Assembly: GCA_945828315.1 (NCBI GenBank)
Contig: CALZQA010000006.1
Location: 1 to 64,000, forward strand
DNA: 64,000 bases
Reading direction: 5' to 3'
Source of the DNA: an uncultured bacterium
GTDB taxonomy: Bacteria; Bacillota; Clostridia; Lachnospirales; Lachnospiraceae
Shown: positions 7,621 through 16,217 of the stretch, one piece after another
Position numbering within the stretch: position 1 is the first letter of the stretch
Layout: every line of letters begins with the position of its first letter
Notes under the pieces: generated by a model
What the model saw: the letters and a program-made list of their open reading frames with translations, nothing else
Told to the model about the DNA's origin: nothing
Databases searched by the model: none
Position numbers and translations under genes: made by a program

Positions 7621-8982
7621 ATGTTGAGAACAGATTTACCGAAGATTATTACAGAGACGGTGCCCGGCCCGAAGGCACAGGCACTGATCGACCGAAGAAA
7701 GGCAGCGACACCCAGCGCGATCGGATGCGCGTATCCGGTAGCGATCGCACGCGGTGAGGGCGCGATGATCGAGGATCTGGACGGAAATAAATTTCTGGAC
7801 TGGATCGGCGGTGTCGGCGTACTGAATATCGGATATTCCCAGCCGGAAGTCGTAGAGGCGGTCAAGGCGCAGGCAGACAACTATTTTCATGGGATGTTCA
7901 ATATCGTGACACATGAGGGATATGTTGCACTTGCAGAAAAGCTTTCAGAGATCGCTCCGGTCAAGGGCGATAAAAAGAAAGCCTTTTTCGCAAACAGCGG
8001 CGCTGAGGCAGATGAGAATGCTGTCAAAGTTGCGAAGGCATTTACAAAGCGAAATAACATCATTGTATTTTCCGGTGCGTTCCACGGACGTACCCTGCTT
8101 ACGATGTCTATGACATCAAAGAAAGCATATGCGATCGGCATGGGACCTTTCCCGGATGGTATCTACCGTGCACAGTTCCCTTATTATTACCGCAATCCGG
8201 AAGGAATGCCTGCGGATAAGGCATGTGATTACTATCTGTCATCTATTTATGCTGTATTTGAGCAGTGTGCACCGGCAGACACGATCGCGGCGATCGTCGT
8301 AGAGCCGCTGCAGGGCGAGGGCGGATTTATCCCTGCACCCATTGAGTGGATCAAGGCTGTGCGCAAGATCTGTGACGAAAACGGGATCATGCTCATTGCA
8401 GACGAAGTACAGTCCGGATTCTGTCGTACCGGACGCATGTTTGCTTCCGAATACTGGAAAGAGGCCGGTGTGCAGCCCGATATCATTGCCACTGCAAAAT
8501 CCATCGCAGCAGGCGTACCTTTATCTGCGATCATTGCCAGAGAGGAGATCATGGAAGCACCTGCGAAGGGAACCATCGGCGGTACTTACTGCGGCAATGC
8601 GCTGGCATGTGCGGCTGCGCTGAAGACCATAGAGATCATGGAGCGAGACCATCTGGCAGACCGTTCACTGGAGATTGGTGAAAAGGTGACTGCACGCTAT
8701 AATGAGTGGAAAGAGAAGTACAACTGCATTGGTGACGTACGCGGACTGGGCGGAATGATCGGTCTGGAGCTGGTCAAGGACCAGACAACGAAGGAGCCGG
8801 ATGCGCCTTTGACAGCTGCACTGATTCAGGAGTGTGCAAAGAACGGTCTTCTGATCGAAAACGCCGGAACCTACGGTAACGTGATCCGCTTCCTGGCACC
8901 GCTTGTCATGACGGATGAGCAGTTGGAGGCAGGACTGGACATCATGGAAAAAGCACTTGTAAAGTGCATGAGTGAGGAATAA
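7621..8982 (+). CDS. Class III aminotransferase, GABA transaminase type
   Basis: 453-residue fold-type I PLP enzyme. Expected reaction: 4-aminobutyrate + 2-oxoglutarate to succinate semialdehyde + glutamate. Visible motifs: DGNKFLDWIGGVGVLNIGYSQP at the N-terminal part, FFANSGAEADENAVKVAK, FHGRTL (phosphate/ring contacts), EPLQGEGGF, ADEVQSGFCRTG with the pyridoxal-binding Asp, and the Schiff-base Lys in TAKSIAAGVPLSA. ATG 7621 is preceded by AAAGGAGG; a longer open frame upstream crosses the terminator and is rejected. 4-hydroxybutyrate dehydrogenase starts 3 bases after the stop, which supports GABA as substrate. A related diamine or omega-amino acid cannot be excluded. Confidence 0.85.
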   Translation: MLRTDLPKIITETVPGPKAQALIDRRKAATPSAIGCAYPVAIARGEGAMIEDLDGNKFLDWIGGVGVLNIGYSQPEVVEAVKAQADNYFHGMFNIVTHEGYVALAEKLSEIAPVKGDKKKAFFANSGAEADENAVKVAKAFTKRNNIIVFSGAFHGRTLLTMSMTSKKAYAIGMGPFPDGIYRAQFPYYYRNPEGMPADKACDYYLSSIYAVFEQCAPADTIAAIVVEPLQGEGGFIPAPIEWIKAVRKICDENGIMLIADEVQSGFCRTGRMFASEYWKEAGVQPDIIATAKSIAAGVPLSAIIAREEIMEAPAKGTIGGTYCGNALACAAALKTIEIMERDHLADRSLEIGEKVTARYNEWKEKYNCIGDVRGLGGMIGLELVKDQTTKEPDAPLTAALIQECAKNGLLIENAGTYGNVIRFLAPLVMTDEQLEAGLDIMEKALVKCMSEE

Positions 8983-8985
8983 ACG

Positions 8986-10110
8986 ATGCAGCAGTTAATG
9001 ATAAGACCGACAATCCATAAATTTGATACCGCAAAGGAATTTGCAAAAGAGTTTACACTGGGTGAGGGCGATCTGGTGCTCACAAACGCCTACATCTATG
9101 AGCCGTATTTTGGCAGTCTGAATCTGGGCTGTGACGTCATCTATCAGGAAAAATATGGTTCAGGAGAACCCTCTGATGAGATGGCAGAGGCGATCTATGC
9201 AGATATTTACGCCCCGGGAAAGACTGCGCCGAAACGGATCATTGCCATCGGCGGAGGCACGATCATCGATCTGGCAAAGCTCTATGCATTAAAACAGACG
9301 ACACCGATCCTGGATCTGTATGACGGGAAAATTCCGGTGGAAAAAGACAAAGAACTGATCCTCGTGCCGACAACCTGCGGAACAGGTTCCGAGGTGACAA
9401 ACATTTCTATCCTTGCGTTGAACAGCAGAGGAACGAAAAAAGGACTGGCAAATGACGCTATGTATGCGGATGCGGCCGTGCTGGTACCGGAGCTTTTAGA
9501 AGGACTTCCGGACTATGTGTTTGCCACAAGCTCTATTGATGCGCTGATCCACGCCATTGAATCCAGCCTTTCACCGAAGGGAAATGTGTATACGCGTATG
9601 TTCGGCTACAAGGCGATCGAGATGATCGTGAAGGGGTATAAGATCATTCGCGAGCAGGGCATGGAAGCGCGAAAACCGCTGCTTTCCGATTTTATGATCG
9701 CATCGAATTATGCCGGCATCGCATTCGGCAATGCAGGCTGTGCGGCCGTCCACGCGCTGAGCTATCCGCTGGGAGCGACCTATCATGTGGCGCACGGTGA
9801 GTCAAACTATGCGATGTTTACCGGTGTGATGAAAAACTATATGGAGATCAAAACAGACGGTGAGATCGCAAAATTAAATCGTTTCCTTGCAGATCTTCTG
9901 GAATGTCCGGTCAGATATGTTTATGAGGAACTGGAGAAGCTGTTAAATGTGCTGATCCCGAAAAAGGCGCTTCATGAGTACGGTGTTACCGAGGCGCAGC
10001 TGGCAGAGTTTACCGATTCCGTCATGGAAAATCAGGGCAGACTCATGGCGAACAATTTCGTGGAGCTTGATCGTGAGCGGGTGTATAAGATCTATAAAGA
10101 ATTGTGGTGA
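8986..10110 (+). CDS. 4hbD: 4-hydroxybutyrate dehydrogenase, Fe-type ADH
   Basis: 374-residue group III (iron-containing) alcohol dehydrogenase that reduces succinate semialdehyde to 4-hydroxybutyrate with NADH. From memory it aligns closely with Clostridium kluyveri 4HbD along the whole length: an HKFDTAKEFAKEFTLGEGDLV N-terminus, a QEKYGSGEPSDEM segment, the GIGGGT-like nucleotide loop (AIGGGTIIDLAKL), VPTTCGTGSEVTNISI, metal ligands in SSIDALIHAIES and HALSYPLGATYHVAHGE, and MANNFVEL near the end. It starts 3 bases after the gabT-like stop codon and is thus cotranscribed with it. Together they turn GABA into 4-hydroxybutyrate. Confidence 0.9.
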   Translation: MQQLMIRPTIHKFDTAKEFAKEFTLGEGDLVLTNAYIYEPYFGSLNLGCDVIYQEKYGSGEPSDEMAEAIYADIYAPGKTAPKRIIAIGGGTIIDLAKLYALKQTTPILDLYDGKIPVEKDKELILVPTTCGTGSEVTNISILALNSRGTKKGLANDAMYADAAVLVPELLEGLPDYVFATSSIDALIHAIESSLSPKGNVYTRMFGYKAIEMIVKGYKIIREQGMEARKPLLSDFMIASNYAGIAFGNAGCAAVHALSYPLGATYHVAHGESNYAMFTGVMKNYMEIKTDGEIAKLNRFLADLLECPVRYVYEELEKLLNVLIPKKALHEYGVTEAQLAEFTDSVMENQGRLMANNFVELDRERVYKIYKELW

Positions 10111-10152
10111 TGAAAAATGTCAGCAGGTTGAACTGCGGCGGCAGACACACGC

Positions 10153-10905
10153 CTACAACCGCAGCAACTCCCATTTTGAGGTGACATTCAACTTGCGGAA
10201 CAGATTCTGCAGATGTTTTTGCAGCGTATTTTCGCGGATGCCCAGTGCATCCGCGATTTCTGCGTTTGTCTCAAAGCGGTAGAGATGGCTGAGGATCTCA
10301 ACTTCACGTCCGGTCAGACAGTAACGCTGCTTCATGTCGGACAGCCGTTTTTCGTCGGCAATGTGTCCGGTGCGGTCTGTGTCAAGCATCCGGTGCATCA
10401 CGGCATTCAGGTGCATACCGAGTGCGCGGAGAAAAAACATATCGTCCGTTGTGAAGGCACCATCTATACTCGTGCGGTATAAGGTCAAGAGTCCGAGCAG
10501 CCGGTTGCCGTGAACGATCGTAAACTGCATATCATCGTAGACATCAAATTTTCGGTAACAGTTTTTATAAAGCGGAGAGTTTAAACGTGTCTGTTCGTCC
10601 AGGATCGCGCTGGAGCGCAGCAGCTTAGACTCTTTTGCATAGAGGTTCCACAACATGTAATCAGCATCCGGTTCGTATGCGAGGTAAGCTTCCTCCGCTT
10701 CTAAAAAGGTTTCCGGATAGCAGATCGGATTGCATAGTGTCACATCCTCGGAATCAGGGTTTTTCTTTAATAAAATGCTGGCGTAGCTAAAGGGTACAAT
10801 AAGCTTCAGGCGCTGGAAGAAGTTTTCTTTAATATCTTCCAGTGAACGCCAGTTATACATGTCAAAAATAAGGTCGTTGATGACCAGAAACTGATTTTTT
10901 TCCAT
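10153..10905 (-). CDS. LuxR-type regulator with GAF-like sensor part
   Basis: 250-residue transcription regulator. Residues 1-190 look like a GAF-type sensor domain (FSYASILLKKNPDSEDV, then FTIVHGNRLLGLLTLYR). Residues about 195-250 are a LuxR/GerE helix-turn-helix: LTGREVEILSHLYRFETNAEIADALGIRENTLQKHLQNLFRKLNVTSKWELL, with the TxREVEIL and TNAEIAxxLGI...TLQKHLQNLFRKL hallmarks. ATG 10905 is preceded by AAAGGGGGG. It lies between 4hbD (convergent, 42 bases apart) and the divergent patA, a typical place for an activator of both polyamine and GABA genes; this is inferred from position only. Confidence 0.88.
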   Translation of the reverse strand: MEKNQFLVINDLIFDMYNWRSLEDIKENFFQRLKLIVPFSYASILLKKNPDSEDVTLCNPICYPETFLEAEEAYLAYEPDADYMLWNLYAKESKLLRSSAILDEQTRLNSPLYKNCYRKFDVYDDMQFTIVHGNRLLGLLTLYRTSIDGAFTTDDMFFLRALGMHLNAVMHRMLDTDRTGHIADEKRLSDMKQRYCLTGREVEILSHLYRFETNAEIADALGIRENTLQKHLQNLFRKLNVTSKWELLRL

Positions 10906-10947
10906 GAGAAGCCCCCCTTTTTGCTGTAATTTAACAGTTATGATAAC

Positions 10948-10976
10948 ATTATAAAATAGAATATACTTAAAAACAA
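10948..10976 (-). promoter_or_regulatory. Promoter of the LuxR-type regulator
   Basis: On the minus strand TTGTTT (10976-10971), 17 bases, TATAAT (10953-10948). Confidence 0.65.
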
Positions 10977-11074
10977 GTAGAAGTAATGCTTTATAATTAG
11001 AAAGTGAATAAAAATAAGAATGGAAATCGTTGGTTAGAGATGTTAAACTATAACCAGCTCAAAAGAGCAGATAC

Positions 11075-11118
11075 AAAGGCGTATCTGAGACAACAATCTG
11101 TCGCAGATGCGTTTTTTT
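11075..11118 (+). terminator. Leader terminator/attenuator before patA
   Basis: Stem of 14 paired positions plus A-T extensions: GCGTATCTGAGACA (11079-11092) with TGTCGCAGATGCGT (11099-11112), one mismatch and a 6-base loop, then seven T (11112-11118). The region is divergent, so there is no upstream plus-strand gene whose 3' end this could be. It must lie in the patA leader or end a small RNA. Confidence 0.75.
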
Positions 11119-11251
11119 AGTTCTGGCTGCTTATGCAGAGGCCTAGCATGAGATGAGACGGAACAGAGAAGCAAGAGGGATTAGATAACAAAAAAGAAAG
11201 GTGAAGCGCAGCTGGGAAATAACCGGAAGCTGTGGCAAAAAGGTGAACATT

Positions 11252-12622
11252 ATGGCAGATAAACAACAGGTAATTGCAGATCTTGATAAAGTGATCGGAT
11301 TGATCAAACGTGATACAAAGGATATTACACCGGAAGAGAAAAAAGAGATGGTAGCAGATACCATTAACTATTTTGACAACTATGTCAGCCCCGGATGGTT
11401 AAAATACCGCAAGTCCGTATCTTCCGATTCAGAGGGCGGCGCAGTGTTAGAGTGGTACGATGAGGGCGCTTACTGCTGTGGATTAAATGATGAGAAGTTT
11501 ATTGACTGTCTGGGCGGTTTCGGTATCTTTACCTGCGGACACAGAAATCCTGAGATTCTGGATGTGGTAAAGGCACAGTTAGACCATCAGGCGTTACATT
11601 CACAGGAGCTTTTGGATCCGCTTCGCGGATATCTGGCAAAGGCAATGGCTGACATTACACCTGGTGATCTGCAACAGTGCTTCTTTACAAATGGTGGCGC
11701 AGAAGCGGTCGAGATGGCATTAAAGCTTGCACGTATTGCTACCGGCGGAAGCTGGTATATATCTACGGTCGGTGCATTCCATGGAAAGTCCATGGGCGCG
11801 ATCTCCATGGGTGGTAAAGGAACCTATCGTGTTCCGTATCTTCCGATGGTACAGCAGGTACAGCATGTGGAGTACGGAAATGCAGAGGATATGAGAAAGG
11901 CAATTCATAATCTGCAGGCAGTCGGTGAGAAGGTTGCAGCCGTGATCCTTGAGCCGATCCAGGGTGAGGCAGGTGTTATCATTCCTCCGAAGGGCTATCT
12001 GGCAGAGGTACGTGAGATCTGTGATGAGACCGGTGTTGCACTGATCTTTGACGAGATCCAGACCGGTATGGGACGTACAGGTACCATGTGGCGTTGTGAG
12101 GCAGAAGGTGTAACACCTGATATCATGACATTCGGTAAGGCATTCGGTGGTGGTATCTTACCGATCACCGGTATCATCTGCAGACCGAAGATGTGGACAC
12201 AGGATCTGATCGATAACCCGTGGCTGCTGGGATCTCCTACTTTTGGCGGAAATCCGCTTTGCTGTGCGGCAGCACTTGCGACGATCAAATACATGCTGGA
12301 GAACGATATCCCCGGTGTATGTGCAAAGAAGGGTGAAGTATTAAAGGCAGGTTTACAGTCTCTGGCTGATAAGTATCCGGAGATCATTCAGGAGGTTCGC
12401 GGAACCGGTCTGATGCTGGCAGTGGAGTTCCGTTCCTGCGAGCTGGGTTATGAGACTTCCAAGGGTCTGTTTGCAAGAAAGGTCATGACAGCCGGAACTC
12501 TGGTAAATGCGAAGACGATCCGCTTCGAGCCTACCGCTGTATTATCCGATCAGGATATCAAGGACGTCATCAGCCGTATGGATGAGGCTTTGGCTGATAC
12601 GAAAAAAACATTTGATTTATAA
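11252..12622 (+). CDS. patA: Putrescine aminotransferase
   Basis: 456-residue class III PLP aminotransferase. Reaction: putrescine + 2-oxoglutarate to 4-aminobutanal (cyclising to 1-pyrroline) + glutamate. From memory it follows E. coli PatA/YgjG along its length: INYFDNYVSPGWLKYRKSV, FIDCLGGFGIFTCGHRNPE, LHSQELLDPLRGYLAKAMA, GAFHGKSMGAISM, AAVILEPIQGEAGVI, FDEIQTGMGRTGTMW, Schiff-base Lys in TFGKAFGGGILP, TTFGGNPL-like SPTFGGNPLCCAAALATI, and AGTLVNAKTIRFEP. The start ATG at 11252 (MADKQQ) follows AAAAAGGTG. It has its own leader with a terminator hairpin and is divergent from the LuxR-type gene. Confidence 0.92.
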   Translation: MADKQQVIADLDKVIGLIKRDTKDITPEEKKEMVADTINYFDNYVSPGWLKYRKSVSSDSEGGAVLEWYDEGAYCCGLNDEKFIDCLGGFGIFTCGHRNPEILDVVKAQLDHQALHSQELLDPLRGYLAKAMADITPGDLQQCFFTNGGAEAVEMALKLARIATGGSWYISTVGAFHGKSMGAISMGGKGTYRVPYLPMVQQVQHVEYGNAEDMRKAIHNLQAVGEKVAAVILEPIQGEAGVIIPPKGYLAEVREICDETGVALIFDEIQTGMGRTGTMWRCEAEGVTPDIMTFGKAFGGGILPITGIICRPKMWTQDLIDNPWLLGSPTFGGNPLCCAAALATIKYMLENDIPGVCAKKGEVLKAGLQSLADKYPEIIQEVRGTGLMLAVEFRSCELGYETSKGLFARKVMTAGTLVNAKTIRFEPTAVLSDQDIKDVISRMDEALADTKKTFDL

Positions 12623-12643
12623 GATTTAAAGATAAAGGAATGC

Positions 12644-12682
12644 AAAGGCGCATATCCCTGAAAAGGGATATGCGCCTTTTTT
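12644..12682 (+). terminator. Terminator between patA and NhaC-type transporter 1
   Basis: Perfect 15-bp stem AAAGGCGCATATCCC (12644-12658) with GGGATATGCGCCTTT (12665-12679), T-run 12677-12682. It starts 21 bases after the patA stop codon and may simply end patA, but it also lies only 30 bases before the next start codon. The sequence is nearly the same as that of the hairpin at 21577. Confidence 0.85.
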
Positions 12683-12712
12683 CTTGATGAAAAAGAAAAG
12701 GGGGTCTGATAC

Positions 12713-14074
12713 ATGAACCTGAATCTGGGATTGGTTGCTATTTTTATTACACTTTTTATCATTATTGGAGCAGTCGCAACCAGACGATGCGTGGAGTGCA
12801 TGATCGTAGGATCTATGGTGGCTGCCATCTTTTTGGGTGGCACAGGTTTTCTCACCACATGGAGTGAATCACTCCAGAACATGCTGGCAGAGAATGTCTG
12901 GGTCATGCTTGTATGTCTGTTATTTGGAGGGCTCATCAGCCTGCTGACAGACTCGAAAGGAAGCTTTGGTTTTTCAAAGTACATATCGAAATTTTGTAAC
13001 AGTGAAAAGAAGACCCTGATGACGACTTTTGTCATGGGCATTTTAATATTTGTAGATGATTACCTCAATGTGTTGTCCATTGGTGCCTGTATGAAAAAGA
13101 TCAGCGACAAGCAGAAGCTGCCCCGTGAATCACTGGCATATATTCTGGATTCCACCGGTGCTCCGGTGTGTGTGCTGCTTCCGTTTTCTACCTGGGCAGT
13201 TTTTTATGCGAGTCTTTTCTATGAACAGGAAAGCGTGCAGGCGATCAGCGGTGTCACTAACGCAATGAGTGCTTATGTAAAGGCAATCCCCTTCTGTTTT
13301 TACCCGATCGTGGCACTTATCGTTGTATTTCTTTTTGCCATGGGCTGGATGCCGAAGCTGGGAGCGATGAAAAAGGCTTATAAACGCGTGGAGGAGACCG
13401 GAAAGGTGTACTCCGATGCCAGCAGAAAGTATAACCATGATGAATATGAGGATGATGAGGATGGAAACATCTGGAACTTCCTAATCCCCATGGGAGTATT
13501 GGTTGGAGTAGCAGTTGTGACCGGAGATATCCTTGTGGCAGTCATCATTGCACTGATCGTATGCTTTGTCATGTATGTACCTCGTAAGATCATCTCTATC
13601 GATGATTTCCTGAGTAGCATGATCCGCGGTTTCGGAGACATGCTTCCAACCTTAACGATGCTTCTTGTGACCTTCGTATTAAAGGACATTTCCGGGCAGA
13701 TGGGTATGACAGAGTACATTATCGAGCTGGCTGAGCCCTTCCTGTTTGCCTCTATTTTCCCGGCAATGGTATTTTTGCTGGGTGCGATCCTGGCGTTCAC
13801 CACCGGTTCCGACTGGGGAATGAGCTCCATCATCACACCAATCGTATTCCCGCTGGGCGCAGCGCTCGGTGCAAATCCGGTGCTGATCATGGCAGCGATC
13901 ATTTCCGGCGGTACCTTCGGAAGCCATGCCTGCTTCTACGCAGATGCAACGCTGCTTGCATCCCAGTCATCCGGTGTTGAGAATATGGAGCACGCGCTAT
14001 CACAGATTCCGTATGTCATCATCGCCAGCGTGATCTCGGTGGCGTGCTTTGTTGTAGCAGGGTTTATTGTATAA
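12713..14074 (+). CDS. NhaC-type Na+/H+ antiporter family transporter 1
   Basis: 453-residue polytopic membrane protein of the ion transporter superfamily NhaC group. About 11-12 hydrophobic helices; conserved features are ILIFVDDYLNVLSIGACM with paired Asp in a helix (near residues 108-122), DSTGAPVCVLLPFSTWAVF, and the C-terminal FTTGSDWGMSSIITPIVFPLGAALGANP plus GGTFGSHACFYADATLLASQSSG. A charged loop with RVEETGKVYSDASRKYNHDEYEDDEDG divides the halves. ATG follows AAGGGGGTC. Probably sodium-coupled uptake or exchange of an amine or amino acid in this polyamine context; substrate not shown. Followed 16 bases later by a cytidylate-kinase-like gene. Confidence 0.85.
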   Translation: MNLNLGLVAIFITLFIIIGAVATRRCVECMIVGSMVAAIFLGGTGFLTTWSESLQNMLAENVWVMLVCLLFGGLISLLTDSKGSFGFSKYISKFCNSEKKTLMTTFVMGILIFVDDYLNVLSIGACMKKISDKQKLPRESLAYILDSTGAPVCVLLPFSTWAVFYASLFYEQESVQAISGVTNAMSAYVKAIPFCFYPIVALIVVFLFAMGWMPKLGAMKKAYKRVEETGKVYSDASRKYNHDEYEDDEDGNIWNFLIPMGVLVGVAVVTGDILVAVIIALIVCFVMYVPRKIISIDDFLSSMIRGFGDMLPTLTMLLVTFVLKDISGQMGMTEYIIELAEPFLFASIFPAMVFLLGAILAFTTGSDWGMSSIITPIVFPLGAALGANPVLIMAAIISGGTFGSHACFYADATLLASQSSGVENMEHALSQIPYVIIASVISVACFVVAGFIV

Positions 14075-14090
14075 AAAGGAGGATGAGAGA

Positions 14091-14699
14091 ATGGATAAAT
14101 ATGTAGTGACGATCACCCGTCAGTTCGGAAGTCTGGGACGACCGATCGCAAAGCGCATGAGTGAGTTTTTAGGAATTGAATATTACGACAGAGATATCGT
14201 GGATCAGGCGGCAGAAAAATTAAAGCTGCCTGTGTCAGTCATTAATCAGGAGGAGGAAAAGGCGACGAAACAGACGATGAATCCCTTTTCACGCATGCAG
14301 TTTCCACTTGGTAAAGGAACGAACTCGACACAGGATAAGATCTTTGAGGCACAGGAAAATATTATAAAATTTCTGGCGGAAAAGAATAATTGCATCATTG
14401 TAGGGCGCTGCTCGGATTTCATCCTGAGTGAAGTGGAACGAAGCATGCACATCTACATCTACGCATCCTATGAGGCGCGCCTGAAGCATTGTATCGAAGA
14501 TCTACACATGGATGAGACGGAGGCGAGACGCATGATGAAGAGCGTGGATGAGGCCCGGGATTCCTACCATATGCAGTATGCAGGTTATCTGCCGGATGAT
14601 AAACGGCACAAGGATATCCTGATCGACAGCAGCCTGTTTGGAGTGGAGGGAACGGCAGAGTTCCTTGCAGAGGCTGTGAAACGCAAATTCCAGGCATAG
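14091..14699 (+). CDS. Cytidylate-kinase-like protein A
   Basis: 202-residue member of the cytidylate kinase-like family (Pfam Cytidylate_kin2 type), not the housekeeping Cmk. The nucleotide loop is TRQFGSLGRPIAKRMSE (residues 9-25): the Walker A Lys is replaced by Arg, as usual in this family (typical GSGGRE). Then IEYYDRDIVDQAAEKLKLP, CIIVGRCSDFIL with a central strand, a helical lid with EARRMMKSVDEARDSYHMQYAG, and DILIDSSLFGVEGTAEFL. Start ATG 14091 follows AAAGGAGG; the frame is open further upstream but overlaps the transporter. Substrate and role unknown. Very close to copy B at 17833. Confidence 0.82.
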   Translation: MDKYVVTITRQFGSLGRPIAKRMSEFLGIEYYDRDIVDQAAEKLKLPVSVINQEEEKATKQTMNPFSRMQFPLGKGTNSTQDKIFEAQENIIKFLAEKNNCIIVGRCSDFILSEVERSMHIYIYASYEARLKHCIEDLHMDETEARRMMKSVDEARDSYHMQYAGYLPDDKRHKDILIDSSLFGVEGTAEFLAEAVKRKFQA

Positions 14700-14786
14700 C
14701 GTATCTGACCTGGAATCCGTCGTTCTTGCAGGCGGCGGGCAAAACCAGAAAGCGGCAGAAGCCGTGTGACGAGAGGAGAAATAGAC

Positions 14787-16142
14787 ATGAATACTGGTTT
14801 GATCGCAATTTTTATTATTTTGTTTATTATTGTTGGAGCAATCTCAACAAAAAAGTGCGTAGAGTTTTTGATCGCAGGATCGCTGGTTGCGGCCTTGATC
14901 ATGTACAAAGGCAGTTTTATCACACAGTGGTGTACACTCATCCAGACTGCACTTGCTGATAATGTATGGATCATTGTGGTGTGTGGTCTGTTCGGCAGCC
15001 TGATCGCATTGCTTCAGGCGGCGAAGGGAAGTCTTGGATTTGCAAAGCTGGTAGATAAACTCTGTAATACGGAAAAGAAAACGCTGCTTACGACATTTGT
15101 TCTTGGTATTCTGATCTTCGTGGATGATTATCTGAATGTATTATCCATCGGTGTCTGCATGAAGGGCGTATTTGACAAGAAAAAGATCCCTCGTGAGACA
15201 CTGGCATATATGTTGGATTCCACAGCAGCTCCGGTGTGTGTATTATTGCCGTTCTCAACATGGGCAGCATTTTACGCCAGTCTGTTCTTTGAACAGGACT
15301 GTGTAGTAAATGCCGGATTTTCATCCGGAATCAACGCATATATGAGTGCGATCCCGTTCTGTTTCTATCCGATCATCACGTTAGTTATCGTTCTTTTATT
15401 CGCACTGGGCATTATGCCAAAGATTGGCGGTATGAAAAAAGCATACAAGCGTGTGGAAGAGACCGGAAAGGTATATTCTGACGCCAGCAGAAAGTACAAT
15501 CACGAGGAATATAAGGGATATGAAGAGGACGGAAATATCTGGGATTTCCTGATTCCGATGGGTGTGCTCGTCGGTGTCTGTGTTGCCACGAGTGATGTAC
15601 TTGTCGCAGTTGTGCTGGCGATCATCACCTGCTTTGTTATTTATGTACCTCGCAAGGTAATTAAATTTGATGAATTTTTTAATACGGTTGCCAAGGGATT
15701 TGCAGATATGATCCCGGTATTGATCTTATTAGTTGTAGCATTTGCAGTTCAGTCCATCGCCCAGGAAATGGGTCTGGCGGACTACATCATTGAGCATATG
15801 ACACCGCTGCTGTCCGCAGCAACATTCCCGGTGCTTACCTTTATTCTGGTAGCAGCGCTTGGATTTACCACCGGTTCTTTCTGGGGCATGTGTGCAGTAG
15901 TTACACCGATCGTGTTCCCGCTGGCTTCTGCGCTGGGTGCAAATCCGGTGCTCGTTATGGGTGCGATCGTATCCGGCGGCGCGTTCGGAAGCCATGCATG
16001 CTTCTATGGTGATGCGACGGTACTGGCATCGACAGGTGCATGTATCGACAACATGGAGCACACCGTTTCACAGCTGCCTTATGTGCTGATCGCCAGCGCG
16101 ATTACCATCGTAGGTTATCTGATCTGCGGATTTGTCATGTAA
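14787..16142 (+). CDS. NhaC-type transporter 2 (paralogue of 12713)
   Basis: 451-residue membrane protein clearly paralogous to transporter 1: same helix order, same VDDYLNVLSIGVCMKG, DSTAAPVCVLLPFSTWAAF, central loop KAYKRVEETGKVYSDASRKYNHEEY, and terminal FTTGSFWGMCAVVTPIVFPL and GGAFGSHACFYGDATVLASTGA. Differences concentrate in the segment after FYASLFFEQ and in the second half, which suggests a related but different substrate. ATG 14787 follows GAGAGGAGAAATAGAC; the frame is open 21 bases upstream without a better site. Most likely a tandem duplication with the kinase-like gene. Next gene is an amidohydrolase after a hairpin. Confidence 0.85.
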   Translation: MNTGLIAIFIILFIIVGAISTKKCVEFLIAGSLVAALIMYKGSFITQWCTLIQTALADNVWIIVVCGLFGSLIALLQAAKGSLGFAKLVDKLCNTEKKTLLTTFVLGILIFVDDYLNVLSIGVCMKGVFDKKKIPRETLAYMLDSTAAPVCVLLPFSTWAAFYASLFFEQDCVVNAGFSSGINAYMSAIPFCFYPIITLVIVLLFALGIMPKIGGMKKAYKRVEETGKVYSDASRKYNHEEYKGYEEDGNIWDFLIPMGVLVGVCVATSDVLVAVVLAIITCFVIYVPRKVIKFDEFFNTVAKGFADMIPVLILLVVAFAVQSIAQEMGLADYIIEHMTPLLSAATFPVLTFILVAALGFTTGSFWGMCAVVTPIVFPLASALGANPVLVMGAIVSGGAFGSHACFYGDATVLASTGACIDNMEHTVSQLPYVLIASAITIVGYLICGFVM

Positions 16143-16154
16143 CTGGCAGCAGGC

Positions 16155-16189
16155 ATTCACCATGAGCAGCCGGTTTGGCTGATGGTGTA
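16155..16189 (+). other. Hairpin between transporter 2 and amidohydrolase
   Basis: CACCAT...CAGCC pairs with GGCTG...ATGGTG around a GGTTT loop, with GAG as a bulge. There is no T-run, so it is not a terminator; it may be an mRNA processing or stability element setting different levels for the genes on either side. Confidence 0.45.
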
Positions 16190-16217
16190 ATGAATGTAAG
16201 GAAGGGGATACAAAGCA

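Larger units (their letters stand above)
10906..11251. other. 346-bp divergent intergenic region luxR-patA
   Basis: Contents seen: the LuxR gene promoter (10948-10976, minus), a small hairpin AGCTC-aaaa-GAGC (11056-11068), the leader terminator at 11075-11118, and the patA ribosome site AAAAAGGTGA. No convincing plus-strand promoter was found; TATAAT at 10992-10997 lacks a -35 and would suit an activated promoter. No open frame with a ribosome site is present. Confidence 0.6.

Noticed and set aside
11075-11118. patA leader as a T-box or known riboswitch
   Set aside because: No T-box sequence (TGGNACCGCG-like), no recognised aptamer core; only a terminator and a small hairpin can be supported.
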